The position numbers were made by a program, and so were the translations under genes. A stretch of DNA of 64,000 bases from Cyclobacteriaceae bacterium (lineage in GTDB: Bacteria; Bacteroidota; Bacteroidia; Cytophagales; Cyclobacteriaceae), in NCBI GenBank assembly GCA_028278225.1, contig JANQEU010000014.1, forward strand, positions 142,397 to 206,396. Direction: 5' to 3'. Under the pieces are notes generated by a model. It had not been told where the DNA came from and ran no database searches. It saw only the letters and a program-made list of their open reading frames with translations. Within the stretch, counting starts at the first letter, position 1. Each line of letters opens with the position of its first letter. Shown piece by piece: positions 24,645 to 33,800 of this stretch.

Positions 24645-25281
24645 ATGGATTAACCTTCTGACAGTACTTGTCATAATTTCCTGTGGTGAAGTTCAAAACA
24701 AATTTGAACTTCCCGTTTTAGGCAGGCCAAAGATCGTTGAACGTGAGGTGAATGGTAAAATCACCAATGATACCATACCCCATATGATTGCAGACTTTTC
24801 ATTTGTTGATCAGGACAGCGCCGTTATTACAAATAGTACATTCGACGGGCAGGTGTATGTAGCAGATTTTTTCTTTACCTCCTGCCCCACCATCTGCCCG
24901 ATCATGAAAAAGCAGATGCTCCGGGTCTATGAAGCGTTCGAATCAAATCCGCAAGTAGCGTTGCTTTCACACACCATCGATCCCGAGTATGATACGGTGG
25001 CACTCCTCAACGATTTTGCCAACCGGCTCGGAATCAAAAGTAGCAAATGGCATATGGTGACAGGTGACAAAGAAAAGATCTATGAAATCGGTGAAACCAG
25101 CTACATGGTCATTGCAGATGAGGACCCAACGGCGCCCGGCGGCTTTATTCATAGCGGTGCATTTCTCCTGATCGATAAAGAAAGGCAAATAAGAGGTATA
25201 TATGACGGTACCAAAGAAGATGATGTCAACCTCCTGATAAAAGATATATCCAGACTTCTCGCCTCTTATGCCGAAGAATAA
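24637..25281 (+). CDS. SCO1/SenC-family copper chaperone lipoprotein
   Basis: A 214-residue protein with lipobox VIISC (Cys16) and a thioredoxin-like SCO domain. Copper ligands are in place: CPTIC (Cys83, Cys87) and His172 in GGFIHSGAF, with LSHTIDPEYDT as the family motif. SCO proteins deliver copper to the CuA site of cytochrome c oxidase. It overlaps hemJ by 8 bases and the cytochrome gene by 14 bases, so the three form one operon. Confidence 0.92.
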   Translation: MNKWINLLTVLVIISCGEVQNKFELPVLGRPKIVEREVNGKITNDTIPHMIADFSFVDQDSAVITNSTFDGQVYVADFFFTSCPTICPIMKKQMLRVYEAFESNPQVALLSHTIDPEYDTVALLNDFANRLGIKSSKWHMVTGDKEKIYEIGETSYMVIADEDPTAPGGFIHSGAFLLIDKERQIRGIYDGTKEDDVNLLIKDISRLLASYAEE

Positions 25282-25726
25282 TTTCTTTGCCTTCATATTC
25301 TTGTTAATTACTGCCTGTGCTGCTCCTTCGGACAAAAAGGACACATTCATACCTGACAATTTGAGCAGACGGGACAAGACACGTTATCAGCAGTACCTGA
25401 TCAAGGGGAAAAGTTTGTATCGCCAGCATTGCAGCAACTGTCATCAGCCTGATGGCAGGGGATTGGCCAGTCTGTACCCACCGCTTGCAAAATCGGATTA
25501 CCTGATGCAGGACATTCCGAGAGCCACCTGTATTTCCAAAAATGGACAGGAAGGTTCCATTGTTGTCAATAATAAGGAATACAACATGAAAATGCCCGGC
25601 GTGCCAACATTAACAAACCTGGAAGTAGCGGAAATCATGACTTACATTGCTAACAGCTGGGGAAACGAATATGGTTTTATCTCCGTCAGTGATGTGAAGA
25701 AAAACCTGGAAAATTGCGCTCAATGA
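25268..25726 (+). CDS. Monohaem c-type cytochrome lipoprotein
   Basis: A 152-residue protein with lipobox LITAC and one haem motif C-S-N-C-H at residues 55-59 in a typical class I cytochrome c (GKSLYRQHCSNCHQPDGRG). A Met in MKMPGVPTL is a likely axial ligand. It is probably anchored to a membrane and shuttles electrons in the respiratory chain. It is the last gene of the hemJ-SCO1 operon and ends facing the next gene with 1 base between stops. Confidence 0.9.
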   Translation: MPKNNFFAFIFLLITACAAPSDKKDTFIPDNLSRRDKTRYQQYLIKGKSLYRQHCSNCHQPDGRGLASLYPPLAKSDYLMQDIPRATCISKNGQEGSIVVNNKEYNMKMPGVPTLTNLEVAEIMTYIANSWGNEYGFISVSDVKKNLENCAQ

Positions 25727-25727
25727 G

Positions 25728-26126
25728 CTACTCTTCCAGTAATTTTTGTCCTGCTTCCAGTGAAGTGAGCATATCACTTCTGACCACTTCTATCTTTTCC
25801 TTCTGATCTTTCAGATAAGCTAATATTTCCTCTTCTGTCCCTGAAAAAGACGGGTCGTAATTCCTCATCCACTGCATCATGTTTTCATTGGCACTCTTAA
25901 TGCCATCGGCAGCAGATAAAAGTTCATCAGTCTGAACGCTGTCCTGAGTTTCCGAGGCCATCTGCCGCAGTGCCTTTTCCGTTTTCCTTAATTCTCCCAT
26001 TTTCGGCATCACCTCATCATGCACGTCCATGACCTCACTTCTGAGTGTTTTCAAATCTGATTTTTCAGCCTGAGGATTGCAGGAAAACATCGCAAAAGCG
26101 GCAATACAAATGATCAATAATCTCAT
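25728..26126 (-). CDS. Helical lipoprotein of unknown function
   Basis: A 132-residue protein from ATG 26126, with lipobox FAMFSC. The mature part is almost wholly helical and charged (LRSEVMDVHDEVMPKMGEL, YLKDQKEKIEVVRSDML), suggesting a coiled coil. Similar small proteins in Bacteroidota are often mislabelled viral A-type inclusion protein. It starts 1 base after the stop of the upstream gene, so the two are co-transcribed. Confidence 0.7.
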   Translation of the reverse strand: MRLLIICIAAFAMFSCNPQAEKSDLKTLRSEVMDVHDEVMPKMGELRKTEKALRQMASETQDSVQTDELLSAADGIKSANENMMQWMRNYDPSFSGTEEEILAYLKDQKEKIEVVRSDMLTSLEAGQKLLEE

Positions 26127-26127
26127 A

Positions 26128-26568
26128 TCAGTTAGTTTCAATTTTAGCATCTCTTAAGATATACATAAGCTGGTTTGTATCCGTATCATTCAATTCCAGC
26201 GTCCCCGTGACCAGGACCAGTTTAGCCGTGTATTTCACATTCTCTTTCAAATGGGCCTCTGCGACCGTTTCGGGTCCCCCCGTCCCACAGAAGAAACATG
26301 AGGCTATCGGCAACGAAGAAAGGATTATATGATCCGGCTTAAACATCCCCTCAAATGGAATGATATATCCCGGCAAAGTGATTTTAGTTCCTTCCAGTTT
26401 TTTCGTGGCCTCACTAAACTTTGGCACGTAGATCTCTCCGTACTCGTCCGTTGCTTTCTTGTAATCAATTTCAGCCAGGATTTTCCAGGTCCTGAACGCA
26501 TTGTCACCGCCCTGTGAGTTCGCATAATACGAAAACAGAATCAAAGAAATCACAGCGATGTACCTCAT
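26128..26568 (-). CDS. Secreted DUF3299-like protein
   Basis: A 146-residue protein with a signal peptide (about 18 residues). The conserved elements LPGYIIPFEGMF and SLPIASCFFCGTGGPETVAE, with a CxxC pair, are characteristic of this small secreted family. Relatives lie near metal-transport or respiratory genes, which fits the SCO1/cytochrome cluster facing it. The CxxC could bind copper or be redox-active; this is inference. Confidence 0.75.
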   Translation of the reverse strand: MRYIAVISLILFSYYANSQGGDNAFRTWKILAEIDYKKATDEYGEIYVPKFSEATKKLEGTKITLPGYIIPFEGMFKPDHIILSSLPIASCFFCGTGGPETVAEAHLKENVKYTAKLVLVTGTLELNDTDTNQLMYILRDAKIETN

Positions 26569-26595
26569 TTAAGACTGATTATTTTCAAAACAGCT

Positions 26596-26603
26596 CAAAA
26601 ATA
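26596..26603 (-). promoter_or_regulatory. Likely -7 promoter box for the DUF3299-like operon
   Basis: On the minus strand TATTTTTG fits TAnnTTTG, 28 bases upstream of the start at 26568. No matching TTTG lies at the -33 distance. Confidence 0.45.
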
Positions 26604-26631
26604 TGGAAATGAGGTTATTCTCCGGTGAAGT

Positions 26632-27204
26632 TTAATTGATTTTAATATTCAGGATCCTTTCAATCTGCCGCTGATGATGAAATACATGATATCTGAAAAA
26701 ATCGAACATGTGAGGAAGGCTGATCCTCCCCGAAATCGGATGGCGGTAAATGGCTTTTCTTATGTTTTCTGCCGGATAGTTTTCAGCGAAATCCCGGAGA
26801 TCCTTTCTGACCCTGGCCCATTTCACTTTGATATCCTGTAATGAATCATGGTTGTCCGGACTGGAAACATATGCCGGAGCTTTGAATTTATTTCTTCCAT
26901 TAAAAGACAATTGCATGATCTTCATTTTGAGTTTTTCCTTCAAGCCAACATTCTTAACGGTATCTATGCCCAGGATCTTCTTTTTAACATAGGAAAGACT
27001 TGCTGATTCCGACATTATTAAGTGATTCAATACCTGAATCACAGACCACTGCTCTTCACCTGGTTTTTTTTGCAATATTTCGGGATCATAGTTTTCCAAA
27101 TAATTCAAAATAATATCCGTTTTAAGAGTTAAAAGGGAGATTTTATCTTGTAATTGGGAGTGCATCCGGTTTAGGTATCTCAAACTAAAATTGTATAATT
27201 TCAT
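26632..27204 (-). CDS. DinB-superfamily protein
   Basis: A protein of 190 residues, or 177 from the internal ATG at 27165. It belongs to the DinB/YfiT four-helix family, which holds a metal in a three-His site; candidate ligands lie in QVLNHLIMSE and YHVFHHQRQIE. Relatives include thiol transferases that use bacillithiol or mycothiol, but many have no known role. The gene appears monocistronic and is divergent from the antiporter gene. Confidence 0.8.
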   Translation of the reverse strand: MKLYNFSLRYLNRMHSQLQDKISLLTLKTDIILNYLENYDPEILQKKPGEEQWSVIQVLNHLIMSESASLSYVKKKILGIDTVKNVGLKEKLKMKIMQLSFNGRNKFKAPAYVSSPDNHDSLQDIKVKWARVRKDLRDFAENYPAENIRKAIYRHPISGRISLPHMFDFFRYHVFHHQRQIERILNIKIN

Positions 27205-27344
27205 TATTATTTTGGCTGAATTGATAAAAAATTGATAAAAAATCTTAAATTCGAGCGTAAAGTCAGAGCTTTTAAATTGTAGAAACCACCCAATAGTAGC
27301 CGATGCCTGGAAACAGGCAGGGTTAGCCAGTTTAGACTAACTCT

Positions 27345-27360
27345 ACATTTTGTGAAATGT
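27345..27360. promoter_or_regulatory. Perfect inverted repeat upstream of the antiporter gene
   Basis: ACATTT-TGTG-AAATGT lies 43 bases before the start of the Na+/H+ antiporter gene. It may be a regulator site; nothing identifies the protein. Confidence 0.3.
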
Positions 27361-27402
27361 TTAAAATAATTTTTACGGCTAAGGCCCTTATTTCGGAAGC
27401 AT

Positions 27403-28656
27403 ATGCACATATTTGACATAATAGCTCTGTTCATATTTCTTGCCGGGTTATTCATATATCTCAATACCTATTTCCTGAAACTTCCTTCTTCAATTGGATT
27501 AATGATACTGGCCCTGGTATTGTCAGTGGTCATTTTGACTGCGGGTGCGCTTATACCGGCATTAAAGATCGAAGCTGTCGAACTGGAAGAATATGACTAT
27601 GCCGAAGTGCTCTACCAGGTCGTACTCAGCTTCATGCTATTTTCCGGGGCATTGAATATTGATTTTAAGAAATTGTCCCGTCAGCGGACACCTGTGCTCG
27701 TACTGGCCACAACCGGTGTTTTCATATCCACTGTGGTTATCGGCACCCTGGTTTATTTCATGCTGGATTTTATCGGCATCCATTTGGACTACATGTTTTG
27801 TCTTGTCTTTGGAGCCTTGATTTCTCCCACAGATCCCATTGCGGTAACCAAATTTATTCAGCGATTTAACCTGTCTAAAGACCTTGAAATAAAAATTGAG
27901 GGTGAATCTTTATTCAACGATGGTATTGCCGTTGTACTGGCGCTGACGATGCTGGATATTGCCGCCGCGCAGGAAGACCATGTATTAACGGGTTTTGAGG
28001 TTGCCTACATTTTTGTAGCTGATATCGGCGGCGGAATTTTTATCGGATTATTCCTTGGATACCTGGGATACAGACTACTTCAGTATATTGATAATGAGGA
28101 GGTGGAAGTAGAAATACTTATCACACTTGCCATCGTAATGGCCGGATCTTTCCTCGCCGATTTCATTCATGTTTCCTCAAAGCAGGCTGCTGTGGTAATG
28201 GGATTGGTCATCGGAAACGAGGGTAAAACAGATCACGTCTCAGGTGCCGCAGGTGATTATGTATTCAAGTTCTGGGGATTGATGGAGGAGTCCCTGGCCG
28301 CCATGCTCTTTGTTTTAATTGGATTGGAAATGCTGGTGATACCATTGCGACTGGATTATTTCGCCGCAGGTTTCTTTGCAGTGAATATTGTCCTTCTGGG
28401 CAGATGGGCCAGTGTATTTATACCGATCAAACTCATGTCAGTGAAACAACACTTTGACAAGAGCACGATACCAGTCCTGACCTGGGGTGCGCTCCGGGGT
28501 GGATTGCCTATAGCGCTTTCATTGTCATTGCCGGAATTCCACGGAAGAGATATAATCATTACGATGACTTACATCGTAGTGGTTTGTTCGGTCCTTTACC
28601 AGGGTCTTTCCGTACCTGTGCTGATGAGGGGATACGCCGGTAAGGAGGAGTCCTAA
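27403..28656 (+). CDS. CPA1-family Na+/H+ antiporter (NhaP-like)
   Basis: A 417-residue inner-membrane protein with about 12 helices. The ion-binding core shows ISPTDPIAV (140-148) and EGESLFNDG (166-174, Asp173), the hallmark of CPA1 exchangers, and GALRGGLPIALSLSLP is the conserved late segment. There is no long C-terminal regulatory tail. It exchanges Na+ or K+ for protons in pH and salt homeostasis and stands alone. Confidence 0.92.
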   Translation: MHIFDIIALFIFLAGLFIYLNTYFLKLPSSIGLMILALVLSVVILTAGALIPALKIEAVELEEYDYAEVLYQVVLSFMLFSGALNIDFKKLSRQRTPVLVLATTGVFISTVVIGTLVYFMLDFIGIHLDYMFCLVFGALISPTDPIAVTKFIQRFNLSKDLEIKIEGESLFNDGIAVVLALTMLDIAAAQEDHVLTGFEVAYIFVADIGGGIFIGLFLGYLGYRLLQYIDNEEVEVEILITLAIVMAGSFLADFIHVSSKQAAVVMGLVIGNEGKTDHVSGAAGDYVFKFWGLMEESLAAMLFVLIGLEMLVIPLRLDYFAAGFFAVNIVLLGRWASVFIPIKLMSVKQHFDKSTIPVLTWGALRGGLPIALSLSLPEFHGRDIIITMTYIVVVCSVLYQGLSVPVLMRGYAGKEES

Positions 28657-28786
28657 AGGGACCCGGCATTAGTTTAAAATCTGCCTGTCAACAACTCTGA
28701 TCCAATCATTTTCGTTTACGTCTTGGTCAATAGCTGCGGGAAAGTTATTTAGTTTTGGCCGTTGACTCAGTATTTGACATGGAAGT

Positions 28787-29887
28787 ATGGTTTTAACACG
28801 GTTGGTCACACCCTTAATCCTGGTTTTAGTTGCGGCTATTGGTGAAAGTTGTTCAACCGGGTTGAAGGAGAATCCTAAAAGAAGCTCCTCACCCCGGATC
28901 AGGAAGCAAATCGAAATAGTTTCGCCAAAATCAAATCAGCGATTCACATTTGGAGAGAACGTTCTTTTTGAATTGAGCCATCGGAAAGAAATTCAAATTG
29001 ATTCCTTACTTGTTGAATTCAAGGATCAGAGCATCACCGTTCCGGGTAACATTTATACCCTTAACTCAAACGCTCTCAGAGTGGGAACCCCCCGCATAAA
29101 GATCACTTCCTATTTTGAGGGAGGTAAGGAAACGGTGTATCCAAAAATTCGGTTATATCCGGAAAATGCTCCCGAGGAATATTCTTACAGGATCATCGGT
29201 GAATTCCCACATGATGAAAATGCATTTACACAGGGACTCTTTTTCATGGGAGATACGCTTGTTGAAAGCACCGGTGATCACTCTTCCAGCAGGTCCGAAT
29301 CCATTTCCACGATCAGGAACATAAATTATGCCTCGGGGCAAATACTGAACCAGGTGGTCCTCGAAGATCCTTACTTCGGAGAGGGGTGCGCCTTGTGGAA
29401 TGACCGGATCTATCAGCTCACGTGGACATCAAAAACCGCGTTTGTTTATGACAAAGAACTCAGACAACAACAGACCTTTACGTATGCCAGCCAGGGATGG
29501 GGTTTGGCTGCATACGGTGACACCCTGCTCCTGTCCGACGGAACTGAAAAGATATATTTTATTAATCCGCAGGATTTTTCAGAAATTGATGTCATTCAGG
29601 TTTATGATCACGAAGGCAAGGTGGATAAACTGAATGAACTGGAAGTTATCAACGGAAGGCTATATGCAAATGTCTGGGGGGAAGATAAAATATTGATCAT
29701 AGATGTGAATACAGGACAAGTTACCGGCCAGATAGATTTTGAAGGAATTATTGATCGTACGGAGTACAGGGGCCTGGATTTTGCAATGAATGGCATTGCC
29801 TATCACTCCAATAACCGGATCTTTGTAACGGGCAAACTCTGGCCTACATTATTTGAAGTAAGTATTTTTCCAAAAAGTAAAACCTGA
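28787..29887 (+). CDS. Glutaminyl-peptide cyclotransferase lipoprotein
   Basis: A 366-residue protein with a lipoprotein-type signal ending IGESC. Residues 30-120 form a beta-rich domain, and the rest is the five-bladed propeller of bacterial/plant glutamine cyclotransferases (FPHDENAFTQGLFF, YFGEGCALWNDRIYQLTW, LSDGTEKIYFINP, NELEVINGRLYANVW). It converts N-terminal Gln to pyroglutamate on exported proteins, a common modification in Bacteroidota secretion. GGAAGT precedes the ATG. The SCP2 gene follows 1 base after its stop. Confidence 0.9.
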   Translation: MVLTRLVTPLILVLVAAIGESCSTGLKENPKRSSSPRIRKQIEIVSPKSNQRFTFGENVLFELSHRKEIQIDSLLVEFKDQSITVPGNIYTLNSNALRVGTPRIKITSYFEGGKETVYPKIRLYPENAPEEYSYRIIGEFPHDENAFTQGLFFMGDTLVESTGDHSSSRSESISTIRNINYASGQILNQVVLEDPYFGEGCALWNDRIYQLTWTSKTAFVYDKELRQQQTFTYASQGWGLAAYGDTLLLSDGTEKIYFINPQDFSEIDVIQVYDHEGKVDKLNELEVINGRLYANVWGEDKILIIDVNTGQVTGQIDFEGIIDRTEYRGLDFAMNGIAYHSNNRIFVTGKLWPTLFEVSIFPKSKT

Positions 29888-29888
29888 T

Positions 29889-30185
29889 ATGACGCTAGCA
29901 GATGCAACTGCCAAAGTGAAGTCGATGGCAGAAATCCATTCCGGCAAATTCAACCAAAAGGCCAATTTCAAATTTGAAGAAGGGACCATTCACCTGGATG
30001 ATACGGTCTCTCCCACACTGGTCTCAAATGAAGAATTGAGTGCTCCCTGCACATTGGTCATGTCTCTTGATAATTTCGGAAAACTCCTGGATGGAAACCT
30101 CAATCCGATGATGGCATTTATGAGCGGAAAGATGAAAGTCGAAGGGGACAAAGGAGTTGCAATGAAACTCTCCTCTCTTTTCTAA
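29889..30185 (+). CDS. SCP2 sterol-transfer-fold protein
   Basis: A 98-residue protein matching the SCP2 domain core: KANFKFEEGTIHLD, SAPCTLVMSLDNFGKLLDG and the terminal MMAFMSGKMKVEGDKGVAMKL. The fold has a hydrophobic tunnel for lipid-like ligands; bacterial members have no settled role. It is 1 base downstream of the cyclotransferase gene and its 3' end overlaps that of the PAP2 gene by 4 bases. Confidence 0.88.
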   Translation: MTLADATAKVKSMAEIHSGKFNQKANFKFEEGTIHLDDTVSPTLVSNEELSAPCTLVMSLDNFGKLLDGNLNPMMAFMSGKMKVEGDKGVAMKLSSLF

Positions 30186-30811
30186 AATTTGTAGGATCGT
30201 TCTGTTCCCAGCAATTTTGGCCCAAGTGAAAACCACACAACAAGTGCCAGCAACACCCCGAGCACAGATCCCCCTACAACATCGATAAAGAAATGTTGAA
30301 GTAAATATATTCTTGAAAATCCAACCAATATTGCGATTAGCAACAGCACAAAGTGCTTTTCTTTGCTGATATTGAATGTCAATGCGATCAGGCCTGTCAA
30401 AAGAAATATAGCTGCGGAATGGCCTGAAGGGAATGAGTAATATGAGGCAACTTCAACGTTGTCAATAAACGTCAGTACTTCTTCCCCCTCGAAAAACTTT
30501 TTCGGCCGGACAAAATCAGAAAAAACAATTCTTTTGAAAAAAGCGACTAATCCCAACTGTGTCAGGCCAGCAATGGCATACAGAACGCCTACCCTCCACC
30601 TCCGGAGGATCAAACCCAGCGAAATCAGCCCGAAAAAAAATCCGTCTCCCAGAAAGGTGATGTAGACCATCGATTTGTCTGAGAATGTCGTTCGAAAGTT
30701 CTGATTAATCCATAAGAGGATTTCTCCCTTCTCAAAAAATAAGATCGCAACCAGGGATCCGATGACCAAAATCAAATACAGCGAGAAAAAGAATGGAAGC
30801 TTCTTCAACAT
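30182..30811 (-). CDS. PAP2-family membrane phosphatase
   Basis: A 209-residue protein with about six helices. The three PAP2 signature pieces are recognisable: KRIVFSDFVRPKK, SFPSGHSAA and SRIYLLQHFFIDVVGG. These enzymes dephosphorylate undecaprenyl pyrophosphate or phosphatidic acid, with the active site on the periplasmic face. It starts 3 bases after the stop of porU2, suggesting read-through from it. Confidence 0.9.
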   Translation of the reverse strand: MLKKLPFFFSLYLILVIGSLVAILFFEKGEILLWINQNFRTTFSDKSMVYITFLGDGFFFGLISLGLILRRWRVGVLYAIAGLTQLGLVAFFKRIVFSDFVRPKKFFEGEEVLTFIDNVEVASYYSFPSGHSAAIFLLTGLIALTFNISKEKHFVLLLIAILVGFSRIYLLQHFFIDVVGGSVLGVLLALVVWFSLGPKLLGTERSYKF

Positions 30812-30814
30812 GTA

Positions 30815-33800
30815 CTATCTCAGTATGTACAGTTTCCCGAAACCATGTTCAAATGACCGGTCGGCAACAGTACTGCGATGTTCAAACGTCCTGCCGCCAC
30901 TTTTCAAAATCACCCTGTACAGGTAAACCCCATTTGCCAGCAGATCACCGTACTGATCCCTTCCATCCCAGGCATATTCGGTAATGTTATCTCCTATGCG
31001 GACCGGACCGATCTCGTCCTGCATAATTTCGCGGACCACTCTACCTGAAATTGTCATAATCTGGATCTTGATGTTATCAGGAAGTTCCGAACCAGTGAGG
31101 GTAAAAACGAAGCGGCAACTTGTTGAAAATGGATTCGGGTATGGATAGAAATGCGTCACTGTAGACTCGTTAATGACTTCAAAATCTATTTCAAAAGGCT
31201 CCGTTGCAACCAAATTTCCCGTTTCGTCACTTGCCTGAACTCTCAGGGAGTGTACTCCGTCTTCCAAAGGCCCCGGCTTATATTCCAATTCAAAATCTTC
31301 ATCCGCTGTGGCTGTTGTCCACGAAATTTTCGGGTCTGTCATGGAAACCCGCTGGTATGTTGCTCCCTCGCCGGGAGGTTTCAGTTCAATCTCAATCCCC
31401 GATGTGTCCGATTTCACCAAATAGGGATTTCGATCCTTCAGCCGGACAAAGATGACCGGGTCTGATGACACTATGTCTCCATTCATGATATAGGCTCCGT
31501 CAAATGTTACATCCAAAACAGGATTGACATTATCCTCTTCGACCGTAACATGGGATTGCATGAACAACCTGTTATTTGATTTTGTGATCTCAATGTCTGA
31601 TGAGGAGTATTCTACTATCAAATCATTGGCACCAACCATTCCAATGGAACTAAGCGTGAAGCCGGTTTGCACTGTATCTTTTGGATCGGGCGCTGCAATC
31701 GTCCGCTGCATTGCAGTAACATTCCCTGAATTCACGTTGCGTAGTAAAAAATTAACCGTAATTGAATCCTCGTAAGCAATATCAGATACATTTCTGATCC
31801 CAACTGTTGCCGTAATGTCCTGCCCCTCCTGCACAGTTATGACGGTTTTGTCAGGTGCAAAAACAAGCCCCTCCGGTGAAGGATCAAATTCAACACCCAA
31901 TGACTTAAATTCCGGGGGAGTTAATGATATTTCATCACCCAATTCAAACTCAATTTCCAAAAAAGGATATTGTAATGCATCCAATGTGGAAATATCTATC
32001 TTTTCAACTCTTCCCGAATTAAAAAATGGTGACTTGTTGCCGTCAACATCCACTCCTGAAATACTCACTCCGAATGTGTCATCAGATTCTATCTCAAAGT
32101 CGTAGTACAGACTGTCCCACTGCTTTGCCGGGCCTATCAAGGGAAAACTGATTTTGCCGTCCACTTCACTTCCAACCACATCTTCGTTAAATGAAAGCTG
32201 TTGCTCCTTAGGCGGAAACACAGAGCCATTGTCCCAGAGAATAACAGCTTCACCAGGTGCCAGTCCTTTTCTGCCAAGTATCACCACCGGTTGCCCATCG
32301 ATCAATGATGCAATATCATTTCGGTTTACCCCAATGGTTTCAAGCGCATCCAGAATCTGATCATCCCAATTTGAGTAAGCCACAGAGTCAAGATTAAACA
32401 GCAGCAAGTGGTCGCTGAATTTCAGATTTGAGATCAGCTCTTCAATTCTTCTGGCGCTCAAAACATCGTTCTCGTCCAGATTGTAGATCATCTGGGGTAG
32501 TTTACCGCAAACCAACGGCTGAAAAACATCAGCCCCATCAAATGTAATCGGTCTGAAGAGTGCGTTTGAAGTCCTGTCCAATGCTATTGCATTGATGGTG
32601 TTTGTTTTGCATACCGGATCCACAACGTTTATTGTATTTAACAGATCCGTACCGTTAATTATTACCTGATTATCATCATAATTGAATATCCCGGTACCTT
32701 GCGTGACGATATTTACAGGTATGGAATTGGTCATGAATTCAAGCAGTGAGAATGATTCATTTATTTGGATTCCCTGAAAATTGTTGGCGGAAAACTGGTC
32801 AAAATCCATTTGTGCCCATCCCGAAACGGAGTCGGGGACAAGTGCAAATGAGCTCCCGATCCAAAGCGTGTCCTCATTATTTGCCGGATTGGCAAATCTT
32901 GTACGCCAGTATATTACTGTTGTATCCTGAATGCCCAGGCCTTCAAAATCCACAGTATACTCCAGTACATCTTCCCCTTCAGTTTGAAATTGCTGGAAAA
33001 ACGGACTGGAAAAATCAGAAGTCGAATCAAACTCAACGGCGTACGATCTCGAAGGCGTTAGGATATCCAGGGGTTGCCATATGAGATCAACCTCCCCATT
33101 TCTCACTAATGCCTGATCCTGTGGCAGCAAATTGACTGTGTTTCCTTCGGCGATGAATAGCGAGATATTTGCACCGTTATTCATTTCATCCAATTCCTCG
33201 ATACGGTTCAAAGGATCAATCGAAATAGAAAAAGAATTTTCGCCATCAACGGAAGTCAGCCCGGAATTTGAAATTGAAAAGCTCAGCGTATCCCTGTACC
33301 TGGGTGGCAAAAATTGCCTTTCATATGTCACCGTTTCTCCGTTGGGAAGAGTTCTGATAATGGAAACATTAAGAGAGTCGGTCACGGTCCTCCCAAAATT
33401 CTTAACCACCAGGTTTATGTTGAAAGAGTCCTGCTGGGACAGAATGCGATCTCCGGAAATTGCAGACGCGAAGACGCTCAGATCCTCTATCTGAAAATCA
33501 GCCTGAATTGCACCAAAAACTTTGATCGCGGGGTCACCCTGGTAGAGTGTCTGGTGGACCTGTGTTTTTTCGGCATCACCGGTACCATCCCTGTCAAAGT
33601 ATTCCTTCGCAAGTTCCACCAAAATCTCACCCACAGAACTTCCAAATGATTCTTCCTTTGCAAAAGCCACCTCGTAGAAAATATCAGTAAACAGCCTGAG
33701 GTTTGTAGAAAGTGCAAAGTCCGCATGCGCAATAAAACCAATACACCCCTTGTCCGCCTCTCTCATCCAATCCTCACCAAATGAAACAGTATTCACAAAG

